Below are positions 1 through 8,840 of a DNA stretch of 64,000 bases, one piece after another (positions within the stretch are counted from its first letter, which is position 1; every line of letters starts with the position of its first letter). Where the stretch lies: assembly GCF_015694405.1 (NCBI RefSeq), contig NZ_JADQDB010000001.1:124001-188000 (forward strand). Reading direction: 5' to 3'. Source of the stretch: Pelagibacterium limicola. Its GTDB lineage: Bacteria > Pseudomonadota > Alphaproteobacteria > Rhizobiales > Devosiaceae. The notes under the pieces are model-generated. The model made no database searches and was not told the origin of the DNA. It saw only the letters and a list, made by a program, of their open reading frames with translations. The position numbers were made by a program, and so were the translations under genes.

Positions 1-324
1 GACCTTTTCGATCAGGAGCGCAAGCTGGCCCAGTCCGGGCTTGGCGACTTTTTCAGTGCAGTCGAGATCGTCTCGGACAAATCCTCCGCCACCTACGCCC
101 GCGCCTTCGAGCGCCACGGCGACGGCCCGGCCCGCGCCATGATGGTCGGCAATTCGCTGAAATCGGACGTACTTCCCGCCATAGAAGCCGGCGGGTGGGG
201 AACCTACGTCCCTCACGCCCTCACCTGGGACTACGAACGCGCCGAGGAACCCGAAGGCAGGGAACGCTTCTCAAAGATCGAAACCCTGGCGGAATTGAAG
301 CCGTTGATAGAGGGTTTGGCATAG
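1..324 (+). CDS. HAD-superfamily hydrolase, C-terminal part
   Basis: The reading frame is open from the first base of the window to a TAG stop, giving 107 residues of a protein whose start lies outside. The visible part begins with DLFDQERKLAQSGL, typical of the cap/core junction of YjjG- or phosphoglycolate-phosphatase-like HAD proteins. It then has the lysine motif region (SDKSSATYARAF) and the acidic motif IV region MVGNSLKSDVLPAIEAGG, where the Asp helps bind Mg2+. The family hydrolyses small phosphorylated metabolites in the cytoplasm; the substrate cannot be deduced. The first nucleophilic motif (DxD) is off the window. It is convergent with the AraC-type regulator downstream. Confidence 0.85.
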   Translation, partial: DLFDQERKLAQSGLGDFFSAVEIVSDKSSATYARAFERHGDGPARAMMVGNSLKSDVLPAIEAGGWGTYVPHALTWDYERAEEPEGRERFSKIETLAELKPLIEGLA

Positions 325-444
325 GGGAGAGCTTTTTTTCCTCGGCCCATCCGCGCGCTCCCATCGCCGTTCCGGCGACTGCCGGTCCCGTGGTGCGAAG
401 TCTCAACGCGCGGATGCGAAGCGGGCCGCCGGGCAGAGCCCGGC

Positions 445-1302
445 CTATCCCTTCACGGGGATCCAGATTTCCAACCCGCCCAGGCCGGTACGCGGATCGA
501 ATTTCTCGTCGTACAGCTCGAACATGGGCGCGTCGCCATCCGCTTCGAACGGACACCCCGGCAGGTATTGGCGCCAGATCGCATCCATCGTGTTCCTGAT
601 CCCCGAGATATGCCCTGCATGGGTAAAGGCCAGATAAGTGGCAGGCTCGAGTTTCAAGACGTCCAATCCCGCCGGCACATCGCGCGGATCGTCCACTTCC
701 ACCGCACAGCTGTAGCGGAACGTGCCCGCGGCTTCGTCAAAACCGTCACAAACCCCGAACCAGAAGCCCGGCTTCTCCCCGAGCGTTCCCTCGTACGCCT
801 GAAATGCCGTCCACTGCGCCGGTATGCCCTCGACCTGATTATAGGGATAGCGCCGTGCCAGTCCTACCAGTGTCATTGGGCCACGCGTTTCCTTGCGCGG
901 TTCAGGAAGTGAGAAACTCTTTTCTGCTGCGATGTTCATTCTGATTGGCTCCACCAAAAGCGTTTGATCGGGCACGGCCCCATCGCGCACCGTTTCGGGC
1001 GTCAACCCGAAACAATCGCGGAAGGCGCGCGTGAAGGCTTCGTGAGAGCCATATCCGGCATCGAGCGCGACATCGAGAATCGACGGTGCTCCCGCCGCCA
1101 GTTGTCGTGCCGCCTCGGTCAACCGTCGTCCGCGCATATATTGGACAATCGAATATCCGGTAGCGGTAGCGAACCCCCGGCACATATGGAACCGCGATAC
1201 CCCGCAGGCATCCGCAATATCATCGAGCGTAATGTCCTTGCGGAAATTGCTCTCGATGAACCACAAAACCTTGCCGACGAACCGCACCGCACTTTCCCTC
1301 AC
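445..1302 (-). CDS. AraC-family regulator with GyrI-like effector domain
   Basis: A 285-residue protein. Residues about 15-105 form an AraC DNA-binding domain with two helix-turn-helix units (ITLDDIADACGVSRFHMCRGF and the second at SILDVALDAGYGSHEAFTRAFR, followed by FGLTPETVRD). Residues about 125-285 form a GyrI-like/Rob-type ligand-binding domain ending in LEIWIPV. This DNA-binding-first order is the Rob/MarA-like arrangement; such regulators usually sense small hydrophobic compounds or drugs. The frame opens at a GTG at 1302 with a weak ribosome site; a second GTG at 1287 is preceded by AGGGAAAG and may be the true start. The target genes cannot be read from the sequence; the nearest upstream gene is the small monooxygenase. 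Confidence 0.85.
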   Translation of the reverse strand: MRESAVRFVGKVLWFIESNFRKDITLDDIADACGVSRFHMCRGFATATGYSIVQYMRGRRLTEAARQLAAGAPSILDVALDAGYGSHEAFTRAFRDCFGLTPETVRDGAVPDQTLLVEPIRMNIAAEKSFSLPEPRKETRGPMTLVGLARRYPYNQVEGIPAQWTAFQAYEGTLGEKPGFWFGVCDGFDEAAGTFRYSCAVEVDDPRDVPAGLDVLKLEPATYLAFTHAGHISGIRNTMDAIWRQYLPGCPFEADGDAPMFELYDEKFDPRTGLGGLEIWIPVKG

Positions 1303-1364
1303 TAACCAACACCGGAACTATGCTGGCACCAATCCGGCTCCGCTTGATCGAGCGTGCTTATTTG

Positions 1365-1655
1365 TCAAACACCGATTCCACCCACGGGCTCGATCTCGTG
1401 GTGCTGGTCGAACGCCGCGATTAGCGGCATCGCCTTTTCGATCGCCTGCCGCACGCTGGGGAGCGAAAGCGAGCCCTTGTGGCTGTCCTGGCTGTCCCAA
1501 ACCTCGGTGATCCAGATTGCGTTCACATCCAGGGGGTCCTTGGCGACCACGTAGGAAACGCACCCCGGCATGCCGTCCTGATGCTCGAGCAGGATGCCGA
1601 TCAACTCGTCCCGCTTGCCCTCTGCCGCAATCATCCGTCCAATCAGTCCGTACAT
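1365..1655 (-). CDS. Antibiotic biosynthesis monooxygenase (ABM) domain protein
   Basis: A 96-residue single-domain protein with the dimeric alpha/beta barrel pattern of the ABM family: MYGLIGRMIAAEGKRDEL, then CVSYVVAKDP, then IWITEVWDSQDSHKGSL and a closing helix. Members include the quinol monooxygenase YgiN, which acts on small aromatic substrates without a cofactor, but many are uncharacterised. The start is supported by a strong ribosome site (GGAGAGGGA) just upstream of the ATG. It lies 13 bases downstream of the DUF5680 gene on the same strand, so the two are probably co-transcribed. Confidence 0.8.
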   Translation of the reverse strand: MYGLIGRMIAAEGKRDELIGILLEHQDGMPGCVSYVVAKDPLDVNAIWITEVWDSQDSHKGSLSLPSVRQAIEKAMPLIAAFDQHHEIEPVGGIGV

Positions 1656-1668
1656 CGTCCCTCTCCTG

Positions 1669-2130
1669 TCAGGGCTTGATCAGCCCACCGCAATAATCGA
1701 GTGCGTAAACATCCACCCCGCCCGCGATGATGACCTCTCGCCCATGAAAGCGGGTCACATCGCCACTGGACTCGTCACGGTATAGCCCGTGTGGACCCTG
1801 CCACGAAAACCCGCCGAGAAACCGCCCTTCCGCATACATCGCGGCCAACGCCGCCTTGACGGTTTCCCCCGCCCGCGCACCGTCGAACAGGTCCGGACGC
1901 AGGATATAGCCGAAATAATTCATCGCCCAGACCGGTTCCTCGGCGAGCCACACCACCTCCTGGCCGGGGAAATCGGTCCCCCCGAAATAGCTGTCCCGAT
2001 AACGCCAGGCCCCGAGCGCGTAAGTGAGGTCGTGCGCGCCCGGACGGCTGGGCTCCGCCGGTTGGCCGCCACCGATATAGCTCGCCGCCTTAGCCGCGAC
2101 AATGAAGTCTTCCAGGTCACCAATGTCCAT
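1669..2130 (-). CDS. DUF5680 domain protein
   Basis: A 153-residue protein starting at an ATG preceded by a GGGGG run. The frame continues further upstream, but the extension overlaps the promoter side of prmA and does not look coding. The whole protein matches the DUF5680 pattern: an N-terminal helix (DLEDFIVAAKAASY), a DLTYALGAWRYRDSYFGG core, VWAMNYFGYIL, and FLGGFSWQGPHGLYRDE near the end. The family appears alone or fused to XRE-type HTH domains and has no established function. It is cytoplasmic, has no signal peptide, and probably forms an operon with the ABM protein downstream. Confidence 0.75.
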   Translation of the reverse strand: MDIGDLEDFIVAAKAASYIGGGQPAEPSRPGAHDLTYALGAWRYRDSYFGGTDFPGQEVVWLAEEPVWAMNYFGYILRPDLFDGARAGETVKAALAAMYAEGRFLGGFSWQGPHGLYRDESSGDVTRFHGREVIIAGGVDVYALDYCGGLIKP

Positions 2131-2260
2131 AAATACCCCCAAAGTAATATGAACAAATCGAGAACATGTTCGCTCTTTTGTCAACCTCCCGGTGCGGCAT
2201 GTTGACTTGAAACGCACAGCAATCCACAACCCGCCACGCCCGCGTGAAGGAATGGAAGCC

Positions 2261-3130
2261 ATGCCACAGGACCAGTTGTCGACACCGCTGACCAAGGATC
2301 AGGCCTATGCGCTCGTCGATTCTGTTATGGAAAGCGAGGACCTTGCACTTACGGCCTCTGCGCACGAGAACGAGGAAACCGGCGAGTGGATTTTCGAAGC
2401 CACCTGCGACAGTCCCCCCGATGTAGAGGCTTTTCAGGCGCTGGCACGGTCCGTGCTGGGTGGCGACGTAGGGTTTTCGGTCAGTCCCCTCGATGAGGAC
2501 GCCGATTGGGTGGGCAAATCGCTCGAAGGGCTGAAGCCTGTTATTGCCGGCGGCTATTATGTCTATGGCAGTCACGAGACGGTCGCGCCCCCCGCAGGCC
2601 TCATCCCGATCAGGATCGACGCCGCGCAAGCCTTCGGCACCGGCCATCACGAGACCACAACCGGCTGCCTCGAAGCCATCCAGCGCATCCTCCGGCGCAA
2701 GAAGCCGGTCCGCCCGATCGATATCGGCACGGGGACGGGCATTCTCGCTATCGCCATTGCCAAGCGCCGCCGCGTGCCGGTCATCGCCTCGGACATCGAT
2801 CCCATTGCCGTCGAAACCACGCGCAACAATACAAGGCTCAACGGCGTGGCCCACCTCGTCATAGAGGTCGATGCCGCCGGACTCGACCACCAGACCATCC
2901 AGGGCAACGCTCCCTACGATCTGATCGTCGCCAACATCCTCGCTGCCCCATTGGTTTCGCTCGCCCCCGGCATCGGGCGCATGGCTGAAAAGGGTTGCGC
3001 GATCATTCTCTCGGGCCTGCTCAACACCCAGGCCCAGCGGGTCATTTCGGCTTATGCCAGGCAGGGCATGGTCCTGCGCGACCGTATCGTGCGCAAGGAC
3101 TGGTCCACACTCGTGCTGGAGAAAGTCTAG
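2261..3130 (+). CDS. prmA: Ribosomal protein L11 methyltransferase
   Basis: A 289-residue class I SAM-dependent methyltransferase that trimethylates ribosomal protein L11. The N-terminal third is the substrate-recognition domain; the catalytic domain has the SAM-binding loop DIGTGTGILAIAIA at about residue 155, the acidic residue after strand 2 (ASDIDPIAVETTRNN), and the post-loop motif LIVANILAAPL typical of PrmA. The stretch AFGTGHHETTTGCLEAI is diagnostic for the family. I chose the ATG at 2261 because AAGGA lies nine bases upstream; an ATG at 2252 is directly abutted by that site. The gene is monocistronic and followed by a strong hairpin. Confidence 0.93.
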   Translation: MPQDQLSTPLTKDQAYALVDSVMESEDLALTASAHENEETGEWIFEATCDSPPDVEAFQALARSVLGGDVGFSVSPLDEDADWVGKSLEGLKPVIAGGYYVYGSHETVAPPAGLIPIRIDAAQAFGTGHHETTTGCLEAIQRILRRKKPVRPIDIGTGTGILAIAIAKRRRVPVIASDIDPIAVETTRNNTRLNGVAHLVIEVDAAGLDHQTIQGNAPYDLIVANILAAPLVSLAPGIGRMAEKGCAIILSGLLNTQAQRVISAYARQGMVLRDRIVRKDWSTLVLEKV

Positions 3131-3144
3131 CTCAGGGCCCATGC

Positions 3145-3180
3145 GAAAGCCCCGATGGCTGGCGGGCCATCGGGGCTTTC
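3145..3180. terminator. Intrinsic terminator between prmA and a convergent small gene
   Basis: A perfect 15-bp stem (GAAAGCCCCGATGGC and its reverse complement) closes a six-base loop (3160-3165). It lies 14 bases after the prmA stop, has short A/T-rich flanks in both directions and could serve both convergent genes. Confidence 0.8.
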
Positions 3181-3219
3181 ACGGTAATTCCGTACGGGGC
3201 CTTTCAGCCCCAAGCGACC

Positions 3220-3363
3220 CTATTCGGACGCGGCTTTCTTCGAGGTCCCGAAGTCACACCCATACATCCGCTGATAGCGGTCGATCTGGCGCGCGGCCTC
3301 ACGGCTGCGGGCCTCGACCATTGCGTCCAGCGCCTTGCGGAAGAAGCTCTTGTCTTCAGCCAT
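3220..3363 (-). CDS. Small basic protein of unknown function (47 residues)
   Basis: A 47-residue protein beginning MAEDKSFFRKALDAMVEAR and ending GCDFGTSKKAASE. The start at 3363 is preceded by AGGAG at good spacing; a longer frame reaches 3405. The helix FFRKALDAMVEARSREAARQIDRYQRMYG resembles the short arginine-rich proteins common in rhizobia and relatives (DUF1127-like in style), some of which bind RNA or affect phosphate and carbon metabolism. The assignment to that group is by general resemblance only. No membrane segment is present. It is convergent with prmA. Confidence 0.55.
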   Translation of the reverse strand: MAEDKSFFRKALDAMVEARSREAARQIDRYQRMYGCDFGTSKKAASE

Positions 3364-3515
3364 TGTCCACACTCCTGTTTCGGTGAGTAAAAAAATTTCA
3401 CTCATATCGTTCGTGCGATAGATAACCCTTTTCGCATCTGCTAGTTAGGGGGGCAAAGGCAGACCAGCCATGTCGTTTGCGCATGGCCGGTTAAATAATT
3501 GGAACCGTAGCCGTC

Positions 3516-5351
3516 ATGCCCCCACAGCCAACCATTCCTGACGCCGTTTTTCAAAGTTTTGAAGAAAGATCGGACCCTCGGGCGGTCGCGCCGCGGGTTG
3601 CCGCGCTGAGGGCGCATCTTGCGTCAAACCAACTGGATGGCTTCCTCATCCCCCGCGCCGATGTCCATCAGGGTGAGTATGTTCCCGATTGCGATGCGCG
3701 GCTCGCCTATGTCACCGGCTTCACCGGCTCGGCCGGACTGGCCGTCCTGGGGCGCGACAGAGGGGCGCTGTTGGTAGACAGCCGCTACACCCTGCAGGCT
3801 CCAGCGCAGACCGACCTTGAAATTTTCGAGGTCGTAGACACGACCTCTACGAGCCCGGGCGAATGGATTGCCGCCAATTTTCCAGGCGGCAGCGTGATGG
3901 GGTTCGACCCCTGGCTCCTGACGCCCGGCATGCTCGACACGCTCAAATCTGCGTTGGAAAAAGCGGAAATCCGGCTCGTACCGGTCGAAAACCCGATCGA
4001 CTCATTGTGGCGCGACCGTCCCGCACCGCCCGAAGGCCCGATCGAAGTGCTGGGCCATAACCGCACCGGTAAGCCAGCATCGGACAAGCTCGAAGAGTTG
4101 CGGCGGGCAATGACTGAGGAGGCGGCGGACGCCGCGGTTTTCACGCTTCCTGAGTCGCTATGCTGGCTGTTCAACATCCGCGGCCGCGATGTTCCGCACA
4201 ATCCCTTCGTTTTGGGATTTGCCATCGTACCTGCCGAGGGCACGCCTACCCTCTTCCTGCCGGCCAACAAACTCACGGACGAAAACCACACCGCGCTGGC
4301 CGGGGTTGCTGCGCTGCGCGACAAGGACGAATTCGGCACTGCGCTCGAGGAACTAGCAAAACAGGGCAAGGCCGTCTGGTTCGATCCCGCCACCGCCCCT
4401 TCGCGCGTCAGGATGATCCTGGCCGAGGGCGGCGCCAGGCTCATCGAAAAGCGCGATCCGGTTCTGCTGCCCAAGGCCCGCAAGAACGACGCTGAACTGG
4501 CCGGCATGCGCGAGGCGCAGCGCCTCGACGGCGTGGCAATGGCACGGTTTCTTGCGTGGTTCGACCGCGAAGCACCCAACGGTAACCTGACCGAGATCGA
4601 CATCGTAAAGCAGCTCGAAGCCTTCCGCCGCGATGAGCCCACTGCCGTCGATGTCAGCTTCGAGACGATCTCCGGCTCGGGCCCCAACGGCGCCATCGTC
4701 CACTACCGCGTATCGGAAAAAACCAACCGCCGGCTGATCCCCGGCGAATTGATGCTGCTCGACAGTGGCGGGCAATATCTCTCGGGCACCACCGATATCA
4801 CCCGCACCATGGCCACCGGGCCCGTTGCCTCAGAACAAAAGGATCGCTTCACCCGCGTCCTGAAAGGCATGATCGCCATCTCCCGGGTCCGCTTTCCCCG
4901 CGGTACCACCGGCGCGCAGATCGATATCCTGGCGCGTCAATTTCTGTGGCAAGTCGGCCTCACCTACAATCACGGCACCGGCCACGGCGTCGGCGCTTTC
5001 CTCTCGGTACACGAAGGCCCAGCGGGCATTTCCCCGCGCTACACCGTCCCATTCGAGGAGGGCATGGTTCTCTCCAATGAGCCCGGATTCTATCGCGAAG
5101 GAGAATACGGTATCCGTATCGAAAATCTCATCGTCGTGCGTGAAAGCGATGTCGGAGATGGCAAGTTCCTGGAGTTCGAAACCCTGACGCTCGCGCCCAT
5201 CGACAAGCGCCTGATCGATACCACGTTGCTCGATGAGAACGAACGCGCCTGGCTCGACGCCTATCATGCGAGTGTCCGCAAGGAGATCGGCCCGTTGCTC
5301 GATGCAGAGGATCGTGCGTGGCTGGACGAGGCGACGAGTGCGCTGGTCTGA
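3516..5351 (+). CDS. pepP: Xaa-Pro aminopeptidase (M24B, aminopeptidase P)
   Basis: A 611-residue protein of the long, three-domain aminopeptidase P type, which removes the N-terminal residue when proline is second. Two creatinase-like N-terminal domains are followed by a pita-bread metallopeptidase domain. The dinuclear metal ligands are visible: Asp in LLLDSGGQY and GTTDITRT, His in HGTGHGVGAFLSVHEGP, and Glu in NEPGFY and GIRIENL. There is no signal peptide, so it is cytoplasmic. The ATG at 3516 is the first start compatible with the conserved N-terminus. It stands alone, convergent with metF. Confidence 0.92.
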   Translation: MPPQPTIPDAVFQSFEERSDPRAVAPRVAALRAHLASNQLDGFLIPRADVHQGEYVPDCDARLAYVTGFTGSAGLAVLGRDRGALLVDSRYTLQAPAQTDLEIFEVVDTTSTSPGEWIAANFPGGSVMGFDPWLLTPGMLDTLKSALEKAEIRLVPVENPIDSLWRDRPAPPEGPIEVLGHNRTGKPASDKLEELRRAMTEEAADAAVFTLPESLCWLFNIRGRDVPHNPFVLGFAIVPAEGTPTLFLPANKLTDENHTALAGVAALRDKDEFGTALEELAKQGKAVWFDPATAPSRVRMILAEGGARLIEKRDPVLLPKARKNDAELAGMREAQRLDGVAMARFLAWFDREAPNGNLTEIDIVKQLEAFRRDEPTAVDVSFETISGSGPNGAIVHYRVSEKTNRRLIPGELMLLDSGGQYLSGTTDITRTMATGPVASEQKDRFTRVLKGMIAISRVRFPRGTTGAQIDILARQFLWQVGLTYNHGTGHGVGAFLSVHEGPAGISPRYTVPFEEGMVLSNEPGFYREGEYGIRIENLIVVRESDVGDGKFLEFETLTLAPIDKRLIDTTLLDENERAWLDAYHASVRKEIGPLLDAEDRAWLDEATSALV

Positions 5352-5398
5352 ATGGATCGTTGAGCTGCCGCCCTATCTTCCCCACCGGCAAAAAGAAA

Positions 5399-5422
5399 AA
5401 CCCTCCCTTTTCGGGGAGGGTT
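5399..5422 (-). terminator. Intrinsic terminator of the metF operon
   Basis: A nine-bp stem (AACCCTCCC/GGGAGGGTT) with a six-base loop, followed on the minus strand by a T-rich tract (TTTTTCTTTTT). It lies 38 bases past the metF stop and is oriented to end the minus-strand transcript. It may also stop read-through from pepP. Confidence 0.8.
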
Positions 5423-5460
5423 AGGTATGGTGGAGGGCCAACAGGCTCCGGGAACCTGCG

Positions 5461-6366
5461 TTAGGCCGCCGCTTTCAACCCCAGCAGCTGCGTCAGCGAC
5501 AGCAGCAAGTCGGCCCGGTTGAGCGTATAGAAGTGGAACTCCCGCACACCAGAATCGAGAAGCTCGTTGACCTGCCGGACAGCAAGTTCGGCAGCTACCC
5601 GCTCGTGGGTCACCGGATCGTTTTCCAATCCTTCGAACCGTGCGGCGAGCCAATCGGGGATCGACGTGCCACAGCGAGCGGCAAACCCCGCGATCTGCTT
5701 GAAATTGTGGATCGGCTGGATGCCCGGCACGATCGGCGCCGTGATCCCGGCCTTGCGCGCCCGCTCGATAAAGCGCCAGTAATCCGCATTTTCGAAGAAC
5801 ATCTGGGTAATCGCGCGGTTGGCACCCGCGTCGATCTTGCGCTTCAAATTGTCGATATCGGCATCCCAATCCGGGCTTTGCGGATGCTTTTCGGGATAGG
5901 CCGCAACGGAAATATCAAAATCCCCGAGCTTGCGGATGCCCGCGACCAGTTCGGCAGCGTTCCGGTAGCCGTCGGGGTGCGGCTCGAACTTTTCTCCAAT
6001 GCCGGTGGGGGGATCGCCGCGTAGCGCCACGATGCGGTTGACTCCGACCAGCGCGTAACTGCGCACCACGGCATCCACCTCGTCCCGGCTCGCGCCGACG
6101 CAGGTCAGATGCGCCGCAGCATCGATTCCCGATTTTGCTTTGACCTGGGTTACCATGCGTAGCGTACGCTCGCGCGTCGTCCCGCCCGCGCCGTAAGTTA
6201 CAGAGACGAAACGCGGCCGCAGATGCGCCAGCCGGTCGAGGCTTTCCCAGAACCGCGCTTCCATGTCGTCGGACTTGGGGGGAAAGAATTCGAAGCTCAC
6301 CGACACATCCCGCCGCGCTGGGCGCAGCCGGGTGACGACGGGTGAAGCGTTGTTTGTAACCGTCAT
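5461..6366 (-). CDS. metF: Methylenetetrahydrofolate reductase
   Basis: A 301-residue FAD-dependent TIM-barrel enzyme that reduces 5,10-methylene-THF to 5-methyl-THF, the methyl donor for methionine synthesis. Recognisable blocks are VSFEFFPPKSDD near the N-terminus, FVSVTYGAGGT, the folate/FAD site NRIVALRGDPP, DISVAAYPEKHPQS, and ITQMFFENADYWRF. Its length matches bacterial MetF (about 295 residues). It starts 18 bases after the ArsR-methyltransferase fusion gene on the same strand, so the two form an operon that is probably controlled by that fusion protein and the palindrome upstream of it. Confidence 0.95.
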   Translation of the reverse strand: MTVTNNASPVVTRLRPARRDVSVSFEFFPPKSDDMEARFWESLDRLAHLRPRFVSVTYGAGGTTRERTLRMVTQVKAKSGIDAAAHLTCVGASRDEVDAVVRSYALVGVNRIVALRGDPPTGIGEKFEPHPDGYRNAAELVAGIRKLGDFDISVAAYPEKHPQSPDWDADIDNLKRKIDAGANRAITQMFFENADYWRFIERARKAGITAPIVPGIQPIHNFKQIAGFAARCGTSIPDWLAARFEGLENDPVTHERVAAELAVRQVNELLDSGVREFHFYTLNRADLLLSLTQLLGLKAAA

Positions 6367-6384
6367 CTTGTTCCTCCCAAGTAC

Positions 6385-7350
6385 TCAGACCCGGCGCTCT
6401 AGGCGCCAGAGACAAACCGTCAAACCCTGTTCCTTCTCTGAAGGAAAGCGGCGCACCTGCATGACTTCCAGGCCTGCGGACCGTGCCCAAACCGCCATCT
6501 GCTCATCCGAAAGCCCGAGGCGCCGATGCGCCTGCTCGGTGCGCAGGAATTCGTGATTGTGCGGTGCAAAATCGATGACCAGCAGCACGCCCCCGGGGGC
6601 GAGACATTCCGCCGCCGGGATCAAAGCAGTCGCCGGATCGTCGAAATAATGCAGCACCTGATGAATGACGACGAGATCTGCACTCTCGGCGTGGTCGCCG
6701 ATATCAGTGATGTCCCGTAGCCGCACCTGAACGTTACCGAGCCCCGCCTCTTCGATCTTGGTACGCGCGATGCCCAGCATCTCGCGGCTGGAATCGATGC
6801 CGATGGCGTGTTCGAAACGCCCGCCGAGCAATTCGAGCATCCGCCCCGTGCCGGTCCCCAGATCGAGCATCAGGCGTCCCTGCCCATCCCCGGCCATCTC
6901 GATAATTGCCGCTTCGACCGCGGAATCCGGCGCATGGAGACTGCGGACCTTGTCCCAATCCCCCGCGATCTTGGCAAAGTAGGCGTTGGCCTGATCGCGG
7001 TGCGCCTCGCGCACGGCGGCGAGTTTATCCCGGTCCCGGCGCAATTCCGGCGAGGCCGGGTCGATGGTCTGGAACAGCCAATCGTTGAGCGCCCGGCCCG
7101 GGCCGGCATCGCTCAAACGGAAATAGGCCCACGCCCCTTCCGCATGGCGCGTAACCAGTTGCGCATCGGCCAGAAGCTTCAGGTGCCGGGAGACGCGCGG
7201 CTGGCTTTGCCCCAGGATCTCGGTAAAGTCCTTGACGCTCAGTTCACCCTCGGACAGCAGGGCAAGCAGGCGCAACCGTGTGACTTCGCCGGCTGCCTTG
7301 AGCAGCCCCACGATTTTCTGGGCGTTCTGCGTTTGCCTTGCTTTCAGCAC
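6385..7350 (-). CDS. ArsR-family regulator fused to a SAM-dependent methyltransferase
   Basis: About 321 residues. Residues 1-90 are an ArsR-type winged helix (LLKAAGEVTRLRLLALLSEGEL, then SQPRVSRHLKLLADAQLV), without the cysteine metal sites of ArsR. Residues about 140-320 are a class I methyltransferase domain with MLDLGTGTGRMLELLG as the SAM loop. The frame extends to a TTG at 7374, but GTG at 7350 has GGAG upstream and is my preferred start. Fusions of this design sit beside methionine-cycle genes in many alphaproteobacteria, and the related SahR regulator responds to S-adenosylhomocysteine. The inference is a SAM/SAH-sensing repressor of metF and of itself; whether the second domain still methylates anything is unknown. 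Confidence 0.85.
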   Translation of the reverse strand: MLKARQTQNAQKIVGLLKAAGEVTRLRLLALLSEGELSVKDFTEILGQSQPRVSRHLKLLADAQLVTRHAEGAWAYFRLSDAGPGRALNDWLFQTIDPASPELRRDRDKLAAVREAHRDQANAYFAKIAGDWDKVRSLHAPDSAVEAAIIEMAGDGQGRLMLDLGTGTGRMLELLGGRFEHAIGIDSSREMLGIARTKIEEAGLGNVQVRLRDITDIGDHAESADLVVIHQVLHYFDDPATALIPAAECLAPGGVLLVIDFAPHNHEFLRTEQAHRRLGLSDEQMAVWARSAGLEVMQVRRFPSEKEQGLTVCLWRLERRV

Positions 7351-7381
7351 CGTGCCGCTCCGTCTCGCTGACAATTCTCAT

Positions 7382-7397
7382 ATAAAGATATCTTTAT
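7382..7397. promoter_or_regulatory. Palindromic operator candidate for the ArsR-methyltransferase regulator
   Basis: A perfect 16-bp palindrome, ATAAAGATATCTTTAT, centred about 40 bases upstream of the regulator's GTG start. It has the AT-rich GATATC core seen in operators of SAH-responsive ArsR regulators, and lies where autorepression of the metF operon would be expected. Confidence 0.6.
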
Positions 7398-7494
7398 GTC
7401 ATTATGTCAAGGTGCACGCGGCAAAAAATCGCCCGCAGAAGCGAATTTCACCTCTGCGGGCTGCAATAACTGACTTCATAAGCGCCTTGGAAAA

Positions 7495-8616
7495 TCAGGC
7501 GACCGCGTCTTCTCCCACGCGACGGCGGAAGGAATGCGAACGCCAGAGCTCGAAAATACCGGACGCCTCGTCTTCACTCAGCGCCTCGAACCGGCGCCTC
7601 ACGTTCTCAATGTCGAGCCGGCTGGGCATGTCTCGCCAAGGCAGCACGGCTATGACGGCCTCGAAAAGCTCAGGATCGAGCCCAATGGCTTTGGACGCCA
7701 CGGTAACTGCAACATAGTCCTGCATCGCCAGCCATTTGACAAAGATCTCCGGTCGCACTTCAAGCAGCATGGTGAGACCTGCGGCGGTATGGTGCCCGTA
7801 GCCGAAACGCGTGAAACGATAGAGAGCCTTGAGATCGAAGCGACGGCGATCGGCCAGTGCCTTGACCTGATTCCAGCCCAGTTTCCACTCGTCCGCGGAA
7901 AAACCGGCGCGGTTCTTGATCCGGTTGTAAACGACGGCCTGGACCCGATTGGCCGTGCCCTCGTTGTCATTGCTGCGCACCAGGAGGCCGAGGCTTTCAA
8001 GGGCCTGTGCGCCAACCTGGCTGATTTCGGAGCGAACCTCAGCCCAATCGATATCGGCGCGGCCGCGCAGATCGTTGGCCAGCACTCCGTTTTCTGCGGC
8101 AAGCAGAGCAATGCGCTCGACCACCTTGTGGGTGAGTTCGGCTTCTTGATTGCGCAAGAGCCGGGTAACCGAGGGCTCTTGCCCGTGTTCGGCAATCGCC
8201 TCACCGACCCGGCCAGCGAGCCCTTTGCGGCTTGCGATGGCCACTCTGTGGGCTTCGCTTTGGTGTTCGGCGATTTCGATAAGATCGTCGTCGGACAGGA
8301 CGCTTGAAAATTGGAGGAGCGGAGCCGCAACCTCGATCACGTCATTGGCGAGTTTGAGGACCGCTGACCCCGGCGCTCGCGCCAGGGGAGCGATCAGCTT
8401 TGCTACATGCGCTCGCGCTTCGACCTCGACGATGTCGGCAAGTTGGCAGAGCACCTCGTCGTACTGCGCAACCTGTTCGTCATCGCAGCGGTCCGAAACA
8501 TACGAAAACAACTGCGCCAGATTGCGGATCAGGTGATCGCGCTCGGCAGCATCGGCTTCGCCGTTGAGCACCCTGAAATTCGCGAATGCGCGTACGCCTT
8601 CTCCGGCTTCCTGCAT
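7495..8616 (-). CDS. DUF2336 domain protein
   Basis: A 373-residue, almost wholly helical, acidic cytoplasmic protein. The composition and the repeating helical pairs (DDDLIEIAEHQSEAHRVAIASRK, VTRLLRNQEAELTHKVVERI) match the alphaproteobacterial DUF2336 family, which looks like a degenerate HEAT-type repeat scaffold. Its function is not established. No signal peptide or membrane segment is seen. The start is supported by GGGAGACGGGAC immediately upstream. It appears monocistronic, lying between the metF operon and katA, and has no close functional neighbour. Confidence 0.75.
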   Translation of the reverse strand: MQEAGEGVRAFANFRVLNGEADAAERDHLIRNLAQLFSYVSDRCDDEQVAQYDEVLCQLADIVEVEARAHVAKLIAPLARAPGSAVLKLANDVIEVAAPLLQFSSVLSDDDLIEIAEHQSEAHRVAIASRKGLAGRVGEAIAEHGQEPSVTRLLRNQEAELTHKVVERIALLAAENGVLANDLRGRADIDWAEVRSEISQVGAQALESLGLLVRSNDNEGTANRVQAVVYNRIKNRAGFSADEWKLGWNQVKALADRRRFDLKALYRFTRFGYGHHTAAGLTMLLEVRPEIFVKWLAMQDYVAVTVASKAIGLDPELFEAVIAVLPWRDMPSRLDIENVRRRFEALSEDEASGIFELWRSHSFRRRVGEDAVA

Positions 8617-8772
8617 TTGTCCCGTCTCCCCGGCTTCACTGCCGCATCAGTGGCCCCAAACTCGCAGATGGGTATAGCTTTCCATTGAACGCAACACGCG
8701 CAGTTTGATTAAAAAGCGAACTAATCGAAAGCCGGTGGAAAAAAGAGCCTCCAAAGCCAAGTCGACAAACGC

Positions 8773-8806
8773 AAAAAAGCCCGGCGCGGACGCTCCGCAC
8801 CGGGCT
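8773..8806 (-). terminator. Intrinsic terminator of katA
   Basis: A stem of 7+5 bp (AGCCCGG and GCGGA arms with one mismatched base pair position) closes a three-base loop, followed on the minus strand by six T residues. It lies 35-68 bases past the katA stop. Confidence 0.85.
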
Positions 8807-8840
8807 GATCGCATTAGGAACGCGAGAATAGGCAGAAAGC

